Virus record (IMG/VR): IMGVR_UViG_3300005528_003595
Location: 1-30,068 of that record
Source of the DNA: a virus
Length of the DNA stretch: 30,068 nucleotides
Reading direction: 5' to 3' (one strand)
Part shown: piece after piece, positions 16,901-26,340 of the stretch
Layout: every line of letters begins with the position of its first letter
Numbering within the stretch: position 1 is the first letter of the stretch
The notes under the pieces: model-generated
Databases searched by the model: none
Told to the model about the DNA's origin: nothing
Seen by the model: only the letters and a program-made list of their open reading frames with translations
Translations under genes and position numbers: made by a program

Positions 16901-19900
16901 TGCTGCATTGCCCGCAGTAACAGCGCCTGCCCAAGATGAAGGAGGCACAAGGCTTCGTACCCATTCATAAATGTCAATGGTGATTCCTGGAGCAACTTGT
17001 CCCCAATGTCTCCGGCGATAGCTGTCTGTTCCAATTTCATAATCTATAAACCTTGTTGTGCTTAAATCCCACCAAGTTTCTCCCACTTGGTTTGGTCCCC
17101 ATGCTGAACTGGGATCCACTTGGTAGAGTCTAGCGTCACCGGCATTGTAGCTGGCTGGATCCCAATGTGTGCGATATTTAACTTCTTCACTTATCAAACC
17201 CGGTAAAGCTCCTTTTCCGGGGTCCCAAATGTTCAAATGAACCAGTGTTTGTAGAGTGGTTTTGTTGTATAATGTGCTGGCCAGCAAAAGTTTGGTGTCA
17301 ACTTTTTTGTTTTCACTTCGGTATTCAAACCAAACACCATATTTTTGATAGACTTTCCATGGCGTGTCACGAGTGCCATCCACATAGGCATAATCTCGTT
17401 GTGTCCAGCCACCTGGCGGTGTTGCTGTGTTGAAGTCATTATAAGTGGGAAATCTGATGCTCCAGTATTGAAGCACTTGACCGTTGCTTCCTGTGCTTTC
17501 AGTTGTGGCTTGCACATCAAAAGTGTTGGCTGTAACGTTGAACACACTAAACGTGCCATCCAGTCTACCATTTACACCAGAAACTCCACTCAATATCAGT
17601 ATATTGCCATTTTGTAATTTGTGTGGAATGTTTGTAACAACAGTTGTTTGATTTAACGTAACAGGTGTTGTTTGTTGAATAGTCCAACTGGGCTTGCAAA
17701 CTTTGTAAATGTTCCAACCGATTGCAGAGTCAATAAATTGCCACACACGGTCATGTGCTTGTAAGTCTACGTTCTTGTTTTGTAGAGTTTGATAGAGACT
17801 AAAAAGCTCTTGTTGGTCTTTTACATAGTATGTTGCTTCAGAAAACAACACATAGCCGCTATTTGGTAAGTCACCTGCTTCAGAACCATAATGATCCCGC
17901 AAGGCAAATTCTGGGGTCAGTTCACTTTTATACAACAGTCTTGAGTCTTTAGGCGTTATGGTTATAGTGTCGTCGTAGGGTAAATCTACTGTTTCTCCCG
18001 AAAAGAACTCAACCAATTGAGGATTGCTACGCACTTCTGCTTGAGGCAACAACACATCTATACCATGAATCAGTTCATTGCTGCCGTAGGTGCCCAAACG
18101 AAAAGCATACTCTTCGTAGTAACTGAAGCTTTCGTTTGAATCAACAAGTTGTGTGTTTCTCAACAGGCTGTCAATTGTGCCTTTTGTACCTTTTTGTTTG
18201 ATCATTCCTTGATAAAATTGAAACTGTGTGGTTTCATCTATCAAAAGATTGGTCAAATATTCTCTTTGTTGGTAACCCACTAAGTGAGTGGCCAACATAT
18301 TAAATCGTTGTGGCAAGGACTGTGAAAGCGCACTAACAGCGTTTTCATGTAGTCCTGTAGAGTCTGTGAAATTGTAGGGAGTTGGCACATCTACATTGTA
18401 GAGCTTTCTCACATCGTTAACGGTTTTTTCAAAATTGGCCAGTATTTGGTTATTGACAACCACACGATCACCAATTGTGGATGTGGTTTGTGTCACCAAG
18501 TAACCTGGGGCTTCCAGCCTGCCTGCCCAATCCATGCTCTTGTAGGTTTGGATTTTGAATCTGCTTTGTCTTACATCAAACAGAGGATCATATACAGTAT
18601 CACCAAAGATTGTTTTGTTTTGGAACAGCAGTGCATGCTCAAGACCAGTTGTGTAGAGTCTCAATCCAAATATGCCTTGATCATTCAACGGACGCACTGA
18701 AACCTGATTGTCAATCCTCAGAAAATCTATGTTTTGAACTTGAATTGGTCGGCCGCCACGATCCAAAATTGTATAAGCACCATTTACAATGCCACCAATA
18801 TTTTGAATAGTTCCAAAACCAGTAGCAAACTTTGTTTTTAGTGCTAGCGGACTCAGGGCAATGTAATTGCCTGCTGCCCATGGGCCTTGACTCCAAAACA
18901 AAAACTCTTTTCCGCTCAAGCTCCAATCTTGCTGTTGTCCAGTAGTACTATTGAACTCGTCAAAAAGCCATCCTTGACTGATTTGCCAACGACCCAAGCT
19001 TACCAAAAAGTCAAACACATCTTGCTGCGTTGGCAAAATTGTTCCGTAAGGCACTTTTGAGACTGTAGGTAATCCCACACGATATTCAATCGCACGAACT
19101 TTGTCAACAATCACAGTTGTTTTGGGTCCATTTAAATTGCTGGGAATAATATAAAAGTTGGGATCATAACTGTCATAACCAATTACGCGATAGCCCTCAG
19201 TTCCACGGTATTCAACAATTACGCCGCTATAGAAAAACTCTTTTAAGCTTGCGCTGCGAATCAGATTGTTTGTAACATCCTCTTGAGGAATCAACAAACT
19301 GTCATTAGAGCTCAAGCCAAAACTATCAACCAAGAGTTGAACACTGGTGCCATCAATAAATCCTGCTGCTCTATACCCCAAACTTACATCACTGTTTCTT
19401 ATAACATTGCCAAAATATTCAGTCACACTCCGGCTGTCATTTATCAAGTATTCACTTATCCAATGTTGGATCCCGCAGGATCCATAATAGGAAAGTTCGC
19501 TACGTAGTGTTGTGACATTTTCTGGGTTCTCTCTGTGCACAAAAAGTTCACTATTGCTAACTCTTTTCTTGTAATTTTTCCAAATCCACTGCGATGTGTT
19601 CTGACCAGAGAAAATCTGCTGCGCTCTTGGGCCGTCCCAGAGATATTCAATAAATTGCGGTGGTTTGGCCAAGTATGAAATTTGTGCCCAGATCTGATCA
19701 GAGTCAACAGCAGTGAGCCAAACATTTTCCAATGGTCCGCGATCGCCAAATTTCCAGTCCGCTCTTGCCTCTGCTTCGCTTGGAGAGCTGGTGACTATTT
19801 TGGCTTGCACTGGAGGCAGCAACTCTCCAAACTCGTTAACAGGCACATACTGCATCAATCCTGGTCTAGCATATCCAGGATCAATGCCCTTCCTGTGTCC

Positions 19901-22900
19901 TTGGCGGATTCTTCCATCACGCAAGTCATACCACAATTTTGTATTACCACTGCTGTAAGGTGCAGCACCGTATTCAGCAGTCCACCAAGAGGGTTGTTGA
20001 CTGAACCCCAGCATTTCCCAAGGTGCAGAATCAGGACGATCAGTATCAAAAAACAGGTAGTAGATTCCTCGCCAATGACCTGGAACGGGATTGTTTTCTT
20101 GATCAGTGCACTTTCCATAATTCCAAGAAAATGGGTCATCGATTTTGTAAGTTGTGTTTTTAAATGCATCTAGTTGATTTGTTGTTAACCAACGTTCAAA
20201 TATGGGATACATCAAAGTCAACTGATCTTTGTAGCTGTAGTTTGTTGTTCTCCACTTACCGGAAAATATGGTTCGTGTATCCAGCTTTTGTACAGCATCA
20301 GAATTTCTGTATGTTGCAGGCAGGGAGTTAAACAAATAGACTTCCAGTTGCATCCAAGCTCGTGACACAGGGTGAGTCAAAAGTTCAGGGTCAACTGTGC
20401 TGGGAAGGTTGTCTCTTATCGTGCCCAAGTCAACGCCGTTGAAATCTTTCAACACAACAACTGCACCATTATGACATCTTAGACTCAATGGATTATTGGG
20501 TTGTGTAGTATCAAAAAATGCCGTGGGCACAAATGCAGGTGTAACTCCTAGGCGTGTGGCACTAGCAGGAACAAATGTGGGATTAGTGGATTTTTCGTCG
20601 CAATACCTACCAGGAACACCATCAAACCCACTCATGGCCCAGGGACTGTTCAAAGTTTTGCCAACATTTATGCTTTTCAGGGCTCGATCAACCCATTCAT
20701 TTATGGGATTGGCCAGTGTTATGCCGCCACTGTTGTATAAATTGATCAAACTGTTGATGTATTTGTTGTAAAAGCGCAAATATTCTTTTTGTGCCCATTG
20801 CATCACCACCATCGGGTCCAGTAAGGCATTGCTGCTTGTAAGTGCAGTTGTTTGAGCGATGCTATTCAAAATCATAGTTTTCAACAAAGGAGCACGGTGC
20901 TGAAGAATCACTGTACCTAAACTTTGATTTTGTGCTGTGTCTCGCCAGTTGTTGGCACCAATAATGTTACCAGTAATATTCAACTGGTTACCAATAACAG
21001 AAATCAAATGATTGATGATGTTTTGACGTGAAACAGTTGTGATTTCTTGGTTATTGGGATTAGCCTCTAGGTTTTTGGGTATTTCAAAATATCCATTAGT
21101 GGCAGTGTTATTGATGTTTTGCCATGTTTTCACAATCACGTTGGTGTTGGCAGGTGCAGGAGTGACTAAAGTCAAAACATTGCCACTCACAATGTATTCA
21201 GCAGGAGTCAGCATCTTGCCTGCTACTTCAACATTTATGGCATTTGGTCCTGGTGTGCCAACACCTGGGGCTTGATCCAGTGAGAAAGATTTTTCACTAC
21301 TGGTGGTGTAAAATTGATTCACAACATATTGTCTGCTCAATACAGGGCTTTTGAACCAGTTGTTTTGATACACCGCAGCTTGGGAAGCAGGATCAACAGT
21401 TTCCCAAAACAAGAATCCAGTTATGTCAACTCTGACGTTTTGAGGTTGATAGGTCCAAGATTTTGTAGAGAGTGTATTGAGAAAGTTCAATTCATTAGCT
21501 GATACCTGAAGGGTGCTTTGATTCAACGCAGCCAATTGTTCTGGATCGTATGCAAACAAACTGGAACCAGAAAAGTCACTTAAGGGATAAATGCTGGGAT
21601 CGCTTAAGCTGTTTCCCTCGGTGTCAAACAACATGAACAAAGGAGTTTGAGTGCCTACTGTTTGTTTCCAGCTTTGTGCGGACACCCAAGAACCGGTGCT
21701 GGCTTGATAGCGCAAGTAGGTATCAAAAAATCTATTCAAAGGATCGCCATTGCTCACATAGATGCTGTCATTGTTTTTGGGCGCACCAGTGAGATCTGGG
21801 CCATTTGGCACCAGTTGCAGTGTCAGTTTGTTATCGCTCCGGATACCACTGACGCGATAAATTTTGTTATTGGCCAAAGGGTCACTCAAGTTGGTGAACA
21901 ATATTGTCATGCCGTCATCAAGGCTGATACTATCTACCAAAATGGGATTACTATTGCTTTGACTGCGCCCAATCAAGTTACCCAAGTCCAGTGTGCGGTT
22001 GTCCACAAGGCTTACTCTACCGCGGCCAGTTGTGCCAAAATTATACAACGTTGTGGTTTTATCAAAACAAATGATGGGATACTTGGCAACAAAAGTGTTG
22101 ACGTCCGGTAATAGGGTTTGGCTTTGACTCAAAATATCTCTATGAAACCAACGATTCCTTATGCTCCATGGATTTTGATTGGTGCTGCCACGCTGAAGCA
22201 CAACATACGCAGGTGTAACCAATTTATCCACACCGTCCCAAGGAGTGCTGTCATACTCTTTGGGGTTATCCCATCGTATCTTGAGGCTGCTGTCTGTGTC
22301 ATCAACAAAATAAATTTTCCTACCCACACCCTCAATTATCCACTCACGATCTCTGAGCTGAATATTCAAATCAAGAGTGGGCTTGACTTTCAAACCTGAA
22401 GAAAACACCAAAGGTGTTTGGAGGCCGTCTACTACAGAGGCAGGGCTGTTGGCAAATGAGTATCTGCCTGTGTAAGTGTAGGTGCTTTGGGCACTTACTG
22501 CGGAGAAATCAGTTGTATCCAGCAATGAGATTGTGTCAGGACCATCACTTAACCACACATACTCTTGGAAGTTCAGCCACATGTCACAGTCACAAGGCAA
22601 GCCAAAACTGTAATACTCTTGTTCAAAAAGCCGATTGTGATCATTTGTCAAAGCACCTTGACTGCGCAATTTGTTCAACAAATCTTCGTAAAACAAAATG
22701 TGAGATACAGCGTCACTGCCTTGGCTCCTGCTTATTGCAGTAGCTTCAACTTGATAGTCTTCGCGAGCTTTAGTGGATTCCACCACATAAAAGTCTTTCT
22801 TGGGATTATACCAGCTGGGCTTGCGGCCAATGTAGTTGTTCAAATATTCAACTTTTTCTGGTTGAAACAAATGGTCAGCTGTGGCTGCGAAAAATTTACG

Positions 22901-22963
22901 CAGGATGTCTGTTTGAAGTACTTCAGGTAGCAGATCGCTTATTCGTCGTTTTGTGTCGCTCAT
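10907..22963 (-). CDS. giant virion structural protein, 4018 residues, in the gp7 baseplate position
   Basis: One uninterrupted frame of 12,057 bases. It starts 4 bases inside the end of the gp6-like gene (ATGA overlap), as expected of a baseplate partner. In T4 the gene after 6 is 7 (1032 residues), so a gp7-like wedge role is inferred from position; the sequence itself is not recognisably gp7. The N-terminus (MSDTKRRISDLLPEVLQTD, then LPCDCDMWLNFQEYVW near residue 130) is of a kind seen in large structural proteins of aquatic T4-like phages. Internal repeats: 'W-x-L-F/W-x-Y' modules near residues 2420, 2495 and 2915; beta-sandwich modules opening with GDG-x(3-4)-F near 2793, 3020 and 3233, with related ones near 558, 2730, 3475 and 3600; and GTGY/GSGY-(N/P)xxD repeats near 3073-3350. 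These look like tandem receptor-binding or spacer domains. Translation is coupled to gp6. Confidence 0.9.
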   Translation of the reverse strand: MSDTKRRISDLLPEVLQTDILRKFFAATADHLFQPEKVEYLNNYIGRKPSWYNPKKDFYVVESTKAREDYQVEATAISRSQGSDAVSHILFYEDLLNKLRSQGALTNDHNRLFEQEYYSFGLPCDCDMWLNFQEYVWLSDGPDTISLLDTTDFSAVSAQSTYTYTGRYSFANSPASVVDGLQTPLVFSSGLKVKPTLDLNIQLRDREWIIEGVGRKIYFVDDTDSSLKIRWDNPKEYDSTPWDGVDKLVTPAYVVLQRGSTNQNPWSIRNRWFHRDILSQSQTLLPDVNTFVAKYPIICFDKTTTLYNFGTTGRGRVSLVDNRTLDLGNLIGRSQSNSNPILVDSISLDDGMTILFTNLSDPLANNKIYRVSGIRSDNKLTLQLVPNGPDLTGAPKNNDSIYVSNGDPLNRFFDTYLRYQASTGSWVSAQSWKQTVGTQTPLFMLFDTEGNSLSDPSIYPLSDFSGSSLFAYDPEQLAALNQSTLQVSANELNFLNTLSTKSWTYQPQNVRVDITGFLFWETVDPASQAAVYQNNWFKSPVLSRQYVVNQFYTTSSEKSFSLDQAPGVGTPGPNAINVEVAGKMLTPAEYIVSGNVLTLVTPAPANTNVIVKTWQNINNTATNGYFEIPKNLEANPNNQEITTVSRQNIINHLISVIGNQLNITGNIIGANNWRDTAQNQSLGTVILQHRAPLLKTMILNSIAQTTALTSSNALLDPMVVMQWAQKEYLRFYNKYINSLINLYNSGGITLANPINEWVDRALKSINVGKTLNSPWAMSGFDGVPGRYCDEKSTNPTFVPASATRLGVTPAFVPTAFFDTTQPNNPLSLRCHNGAVVVLKDFNGVDLGTIRDNLPSTVDPELLTHPVSRAWMQLEVYLFNSLPATYRNSDAVQKLDTRTIFSGKWRTTNYSYKDQLTLMYPIFERWLTTNQLDAFKNTTYKIDDPFSWNYGKCTDQENNPVPGHWRGIYYLFFDTDRPDSAPWEMLGFSQQPSWWTAEYGAAPYSSGNTKLWYDLRDGRIRQGHRKGIDPGYARPGLMQYVPVNEFGELLPPVQAKIVTSSPSEAEARADWKFGDRGPLENVWLTAVDSDQIWAQISYLAKPPQFIEYLWDGPRAQQIFSGQNTSQWIWKNYKKRVSNSELFVHRENPENVTTLRSELSYYGSCGIQHWISEYLINDSRSVTEYFGNVIRNSDVSLGYRAAGFIDGTSVQLLVDSFGLSSNDSLLIPQEDVTNNLIRSASLKEFFYSGVIVEYRGTEGYRVIGYDSYDPNFYIIPSNLNGPKTTVIVDKVRAIEYRVGLPTVSKVPYGTILPTQQDVFDFLVSLGRWQISQGWLFDEFNSTTGQQQDWSLSGKEFLFWSQGPWAAGNYIALSPLALKTKFATGFGTIQNIGGIVNGAYTILDRGGRPIQVQNIDFLRIDNQVSVRPLNDQGIFGLRLYTTGLEHALLFQNKTIFGDTVYDPLFDVRQSRFKIQTYKSMDWAGRLEAPGYLVTQTTSTIGDRVVVNNQILANFEKTVNDVRKLYNVDVPTPYNFTDSTGLHENAVSALSQSLPQRFNMLATHLVGYQQREYLTNLLIDETTQFQFYQGMIKQKGTKGTIDSLLRNTQLVDSNESFSYYEEYAFRLGTYGSNELIHGIDVLLPQAEVRSNPQLVEFFSGETVDLPYDDTITITPKDSRLLYKSELTPEFALRDHYGSEAGDLPNSGYVLFSEATYYVKDQQELFSLYQTLQNKNVDLQAHDRVWQFIDSAIGWNIYKVCKPSWTIQQTTPVTLNQTTVVTNIPHKLQNGNILILSGVSGVNGRLDGTFSVFNVTANTFDVQATTESTGSNGQVLQYWSIRFPTYNDFNTATPPGGWTQRDYAYVDGTRDTPWKVYQKYGVWFEYRSENKKVDTKLLLASTLYNKTTLQTLVHLNIWDPGKGALPGLISEEVKYRTHWDPASYNAGDARLYQVDPSSAWGPNQVGETWWDLSTTRFIDYEIGTDSYRRRHWGQVAPGITIDIYEWVRSLVPPSSWAGAVTAGNAAATGGDQTPTGTVKGANYPYVMRSERNESGQYTNVYYFWVKGKTTVPNVAGRKISVASLSQILESPQTQNQSWWAAISNTGALLGNIGSFLDANNTVWQVNYTSRENVDKIYKEWTLLRPNDPLSTPTLDLWRKMCDSLVEFNPAGNSVPNLRLPEMSKYGMLTRPSQSWFKDSATARRALVKKINSLLSSSLVPPLDDPDRLGWLPYFQSVEPLPPQKNQKADARVATTVSLDSVYYPGENGKGATLTYAGNMFGPLVVDGITVSLGDRILVKNQNTAVTTNGIVTQAPNQNGIYEVVETGAPPNTPWILVRATDFDSLSSNVIDAQVRVLEGAQQLLPTTYIQTNKDILKFGVDPIQWQIVRPVKGILPNNWDYHVASLAERDALIPSLIPGNKVLVDVSAMTDNRWTIWAYEGQGLFSLERMQAWDTNKVWSLVDWYAAGYSSDTLIDQTVATLADRADIVVETGTLVKVLNTGNGRWNLFKYTPESDTEWTVIGVQNGSLQLSDNLYDYQKYNMGFNGGSYDVDYQGWEYDTRLELSFILQGLWPENNKSVGLLKVDSNLNERNIVFFELINHVLSEQNFVDWCFKTSFINLKGFSQQLLSSAYYDPSKINSLEKYIQEVKPYHVVIRQFVDFRVSSDVWQSNSSDLDNPPFVDVNKNVRILSANNPVDLAILSGDTIYKPWFNNYKASSGALIETATLVGNNSQQSIQLSLATKPENVLVYWNNKLTQAWTLRSGDNSIIDLVFVPKATEVVKAYVYASSYLERKTIVGDGLTNIVAMVNPITWQFTQVRWNNVLTNDYVISLEDPTVVELNFTPGVGDIVSVTVFDTENLSVRSVRTRIILDRLACAPAQNYYSPGYSDATIPNRVVDTIEQMEQLSNLPNGEIIKVTRDNVGLWSLFKYDSGVFDLIGYQLDNGAANRIQSLYQPSPGMPPATDPLLISGCAPKGTVLDGLDFNLNGRWGEPVWDGVLGWDNTSQEVDRLFDQYISGGQRPQYWVFKGDGVQSKFSLPQAPQAPNDLRVWVNGALQNTPFNWTIKNYITAAEVANQGTGYNVNDILTVVGGTFTSAAKLKVVNTSLTGSILNLEVVFPGAYTVTPSGTAVQATGGSGTNATFVLRWGGTSLEFSVPPPAPVAKPNIWVAEAGSTFESALGGTLDAVYDGLGLSRPHLEGNHPEELFPLFAKETFVMDVMNQPTVGFGNVLCESWVGDGITDRFFIGQPVFSAVDVIVSVGGVLKTLGPTADYVFDPSSNSIVFVFPPTGNVAITSFGFGGATPGLGNWTIVNQGTGYNLNDSISLSDQSVSYTSTTVLVTAIRATSVVVNQPGSGYQPGDLLYFKYGSGSQTLVVKVDATTAFGGIAGQIVSVSIVNPGFYTQPSISQNEWYTNGNGVGGFITPQWGVADIRPLTRGSYLNKNVGLQQVGVTTSSGAPGLGTGFSISNYSSHLQETKTVVFDVSSQLITMDQPIGVNTVLMTWNGVPTVSFGINPADQRQIGLGFTPLPGDTVVVLVYSSQYQSLQKTQSLTVSLPVLSYPLSLSTPTNPLVGFNPAQSNNAIVYANGKRLTPPYLFSALGDNTTTVYSLAITPDPTSVVNVWQNASLLANTEYSLAGNQITFTTPPLSQSFIYIEVADPVAQNYDYQIVGTQLELASWAVADGDIIVVRTWGEDSSSAFYNEVWPGDPSNLYLFTNTPLEFPSVQVWLNGNALSWVLDYTILKTGNSWYLKLGNHYTLTGADKLQAYYPTALPSKDSVAFRVFTNVYQDTQYLRLGNEDRTVLTQDLKWDDKEIFVANGGAVLDPSDKRPGVIWVEGERIEYFDKAPAASSLFPQQAVLRKINRATLGTPGGIPDKFVAQYWSGTGNSDLYPVTVTNFPEWQTGLVSAYVIVDGKPQNSWTLINNPPNAAPGFYLQFASQALDPVFEPPPAGNKNIGLIVFKQDWKTTGVTHPVNSVVRDGSLRQVIPGGYQWPYGSLGLQYSNTYQTQFLLSQPGSIPA

Positions 22964-25900
22964 TTCAGTCTCAATTCAGTTTGGTTTAAGCTGGGAACAA
23001 TCAAAATGTCAGTGACTTTAGCACTGCTTATGAAAATTTCATCCGGTTGGCATTTGATCTCAAACAAATCGCCAAAACTACTGTCTTGGTTTTGTGGCAC
23101 AATCACAACAGAATTCAACACAGCAGGATTTTGTTGATGAATATATGCAGCAAGCTCAGTGAAAAAGAAGCTTTGACCAAAATCCCAATTGGCTATACTG
23201 AAATAGTTGTCAACATCTCGTATAATGCGTGCTTTAATTTCACTGTCAGTGATACTGACACCAGTGTTTTTTACAACCTTGAAAGTCACACGCAGCTCGG
23301 GATCAGCACTTTGTCCAAACAGCAGTTTGTATTTCACAGGGTGCCAAATAAGTTGATCAGTCATCATTTTGTAAGTGTCAAATTCCGCGAAAGTAATGCG
23401 CAAATCCTCTGGTGTTGGAGGCTCAGGCATGGGATCACTGGTTTTCCCTCTGGCGATCCAATTACGCATTGCTGTATCATAAGAGCTGGTCAAAACATAA
23501 GTGTCAATTATGTTCATAATTGCAGGATCAACACGCTTGCTTTTGTCAATAAAATGCTGCCAGCAGTAGTTGAGATCATTACGGCCCACTGCTGCCTTGT
23601 AGCTGACTGTTACATCAATCAAGCTGTTGCTGCTGGCTTGATACTGGAAAAACAGTTTTTGATCTCTTACATAAGCAATGTCTTTGTCTGCCCAAGCTAA
23701 AGGATTGGGCGGATATTTGGTGCTCATTGTAATGAGATCAGTAAAAATTTTGTTCACTGTTGTGGGTGTCAAATAATCAAAGCCATTTATTACTGTGGTT
23801 TTCCAAAAAACATAGGGAAAACTGTTGGGAGTAATCAAACCAGTATTGAGATCAATTTGTTGTTCACGATCTGGATCCACAATGGTTTTGAATTCATCAG
23901 GATTGTCAACAATGCCGTCATAATTGGAGTCTTGGAACCGAACTTGAACTCTGCGTGGCTCAACATATCCATCAGGATACAGTTGTTGTGATGCAATTGG
24001 CCAAAACCAGTCTTGGGAAAAAACACTGTTTTTGGCTAGGTCAGTATTCACCCGGAGTATTTTGATAAAGTCTTGGTTGGCCAAGCCATTTATACTGTTT
24101 ACAACTGGGGTTGTATTGATGGTATAAAATCTCACATCATTCTTGCTTTCAAAAACATATCTCATTCCTCTGCCAGTAATATACCACCCGGAACCCGGCA
24201 CATATTTGAGTTGAATGAGCCAGCTTGCATCTAAATTTTGATTTGATGTATTGCCTTGTTGTGAGAGTGAGAAATCAGAGTCCACAGCCAAATTGCTAGT
24301 GGAAATCACCTGCCACATGCCTGTGAGCTGCATATAAGTTATGCCGAACGAAAGTTTTTCTTCCAAAGCATTTTTGATTGCTTCTTTCTCACTAGCTGCT
24401 AGCACGTCTTTGTAGCTGGGCACAACACTGCTTAAGAAAACGCCGTTGGGCACGAAACTGCTGATTACAGCGTTTCCGCCACTGCTTACGCTGTTTCCTT
24501 CATCAATGAGGTAACTGCTGGTGCCGTTGGCAAAAAACAAATAACTGCCATTGCGTATGCCATATGTTGTGTCCGGCAATCCCAAAACAAAATCTACTGA
24601 TTGTGTGTAAAAATGGGCGTTGGGGAACACAGTGTTGCTGGGGTTTTGATTTGTCCATTGAATATTGCCACCCGTGCGTTTGGGGTATTTGGCCAAATAA
24701 AAGTCCCGCATATCTGTGTTGATTTTTCTTGAATCAAAACTGCCTTGAATCAAAGGTTGAATGTAGGTGTCCAGTATTTGTGTTGTGTTGACATTCAAAC
24801 TGTTGGGCACTTCAATGTAGGTTTCATGCTCTTCTTGAAACAAGATTCCATCATCTGAAAAAACTTTTGAATTTTGATAAGTGCTTGTGGGATCATTTAT
24901 GTCAATGTATCGACTTTGTCCACTGTAGACTCGGTTAACACTTTTGATTTTCAATGCTTGGCTGCTGATAAGAGGATATACATTGTAATCCTCCCCATTC
25001 ACCATCCGATTCTGAGAGTAAAATACAGCTGGTGCTCGCTCTTTTATAAATGTATTGCTTTCACGACTGAGGCTGTTGGCCACAGTGCTTTGCAGATCAA
25101 ATTGCATTTGCAAGAGATTTTGTGAAGTGCCATCATTTTCTCTGTAGTAACTCAAGCTAAGTGGCACGCTGGCGATTTCTTGAGGCAAGATAGTGTAAGT
25201 TAAGTTATTGCTGGTGCGATAGTAGACTCTGATACGCCCAACAGGAATGTTGCCAAAGTTGCCATCACTGAATTTGATGCTGATGGAATCAGTGCCACTG
25301 ATGTCACGTGTGATAACTTGGAAAATATCACGTGTTGCACGATTCAATGCATTATATGCAATGTTTGTGCCAAACAAGGCTGGGACTTTGGTCCACTCAA
25401 TAAGAGTATTGCCTTGGTCGTCAACAGTTTCAACCCACACATCACTTTCATTTACATTCAAAGCAGTTAAATCCAGCACGCGGTTGCTCAAGGGCTCGGA
25501 GAGCACGAAATCCGTAAATGCCAGTGTTCCTTGTTTGAATAGGCCAAAAAATCCCGTGTCAGGACTGGCATTGCCATTGCCATCATTTCTGTATAACAAG
25601 CTCCAAGGCAGAATATAATTGGGTGTTTTTTCTCTGTAATAGCCTGCTGCGCCCACTGTAATGCTGCCATTTACACTTCCCACGAAGTCAGTGTTGACAA
25701 ATTCAAAATTCATTTGTTGTCCATTCACAATAGATGTGAATGGAAAAGCCAATGTGCGTGTTACAATGTTATCAAGATCATATCGTTCAACTGTGAGCCC
25801 ATTTACTGTTCCAGTTTTCACTGGTTGGCCAAACGGATTGACCTTGCTAAAACTGGCGTTCAAAACCAAAACAAATTGCTCAAACCAGTCGGGGTTGTTG

Positions 25901-26340
25901 GCGTCATTCCAAATCACAGGCACATTGGCTAGATTGAATCCATTGGAATCAAATATGTTCTGATCAGTTATAACTTGTGTTAACTTAACCAAACCTTGTG
26001 CGGCAATACAACGCCGCGGGTTGTAAGAAATCAGTCGTGCAAGGCGGAAAATGCTGTCTCTACGTGTGGCTGTATCGATGAAATTTTCGCGGATATTGAG
26101 ATCCAAGCGAAATGCCAAACTGGACGCCAAATAACTCAACAATTCAATTATGGCAACAAATTCGCTGCTTTCAATCCAGTCGTTGAAATCTTCAGGATAG
26201 TTCAAACGTATGTAATCAATCAACGCCTGACGAATTGTGTCATAGTCATAGGCGTTGAAATTAATTTGGCTCATGGCTTGATACAGCACGCGCCAATCTT
26301 GGCCCAAGAATAAATTATTTTGTCGGAGGCTTTGACTCAT
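22960..26340 (-). CDS. 6: baseplate wedge protein, gp6-like
   Basis: A 1126-residue homologue of T4 gp6 (660 residues), which forms the inner ring of wedges around the tail tube and belongs to the baseplate J-like family. The N-terminal region (FNAYDYDTIRQALIDYIRL, residues ~28-46; ELLSYLASSLAFRLDLN; ENFIDTATRRDSI; LARLISYNPRR) is the hallmark of gp6. The J-like core lies near 355-385 (IKFSDGNFGNIPVGRIRVYY) with the following NRMVNGEDYNVYPL (~440-453). The C-terminus (~1015-1115) has the usual DSEIKARIIRDVDNYF and FTELAAYIHQQNP. Extra length lies between these, in ~500-1000. The start at 26340 is preceded by a weak AGGG and a CTTAAATA late-promoter match 31 bases upstream. Confidence 0.92.
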   Translation of the reverse strand: MSQSLRQNNLFLGQDWRVLYQAMSQINFNAYDYDTIRQALIDYIRLNYPEDFNDWIESSEFVAIIELLSYLASSLAFRLDLNIRENFIDTATRRDSIFRLARLISYNPRRCIAAQGLVKLTQVITDQNIFDSNGFNLANVPVIWNDANNPDWFEQFVLVLNASFSKVNPFGQPVKTGTVNGLTVERYDLDNIVTRTLAFPFTSIVNGQQMNFEFVNTDFVGSVNGSITVGAAGYYREKTPNYILPWSLLYRNDGNGNASPDTGFFGLFKQGTLAFTDFVLSEPLSNRVLDLTALNVNESDVWVETVDDQGNTLIEWTKVPALFGTNIAYNALNRATRDIFQVITRDISGTDSISIKFSDGNFGNIPVGRIRVYYRTSNNLTYTILPQEIASVPLSLSYYRENDGTSQNLLQMQFDLQSTVANSLSRESNTFIKERAPAVFYSQNRMVNGEDYNVYPLISSQALKIKSVNRVYSGQSRYIDINDPTSTYQNSKVFSDDGILFQEEHETYIEVPNSLNVNTTQILDTYIQPLIQGSFDSRKINTDMRDFYLAKYPKRTGGNIQWTNQNPSNTVFPNAHFYTQSVDFVLGLPDTTYGIRNGSYLFFANGTSSYLIDEGNSVSSGGNAVISSFVPNGVFLSSVVPSYKDVLAASEKEAIKNALEEKLSFGITYMQLTGMWQVISTSNLAVDSDFSLSQQGNTSNQNLDASWLIQLKYVPGSGWYITGRGMRYVFESKNDVRFYTINTTPVVNSINGLANQDFIKILRVNTDLAKNSVFSQDWFWPIASQQLYPDGYVEPRRVQVRFQDSNYDGIVDNPDEFKTIVDPDREQQIDLNTGLITPNSFPYVFWKTTVINGFDYLTPTTVNKIFTDLITMSTKYPPNPLAWADKDIAYVRDQKLFFQYQASSNSLIDVTVSYKAAVGRNDLNYCWQHFIDKSKRVDPAIMNIIDTYVLTSSYDTAMRNWIARGKTSDPMPEPPTPEDLRITFAEFDTYKMMTDQLIWHPVKYKLLFGQSADPELRVTFKVVKNTGVSITDSEIKARIIRDVDNYFSIANWDFGQSFFFTELAAYIHQQNPAVLNSVVIVPQNQDSSFGDLFEIKCQPDEIFISSAKVTDILIVPSLNQTELRLK

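Noticed and set aside
23047-23700. 217-codon plus-strand ORF opposite the gp6-like gene
   Set aside because: Antisense to the conserved C-terminal part of gp6, with no start signal or recognisable pattern.
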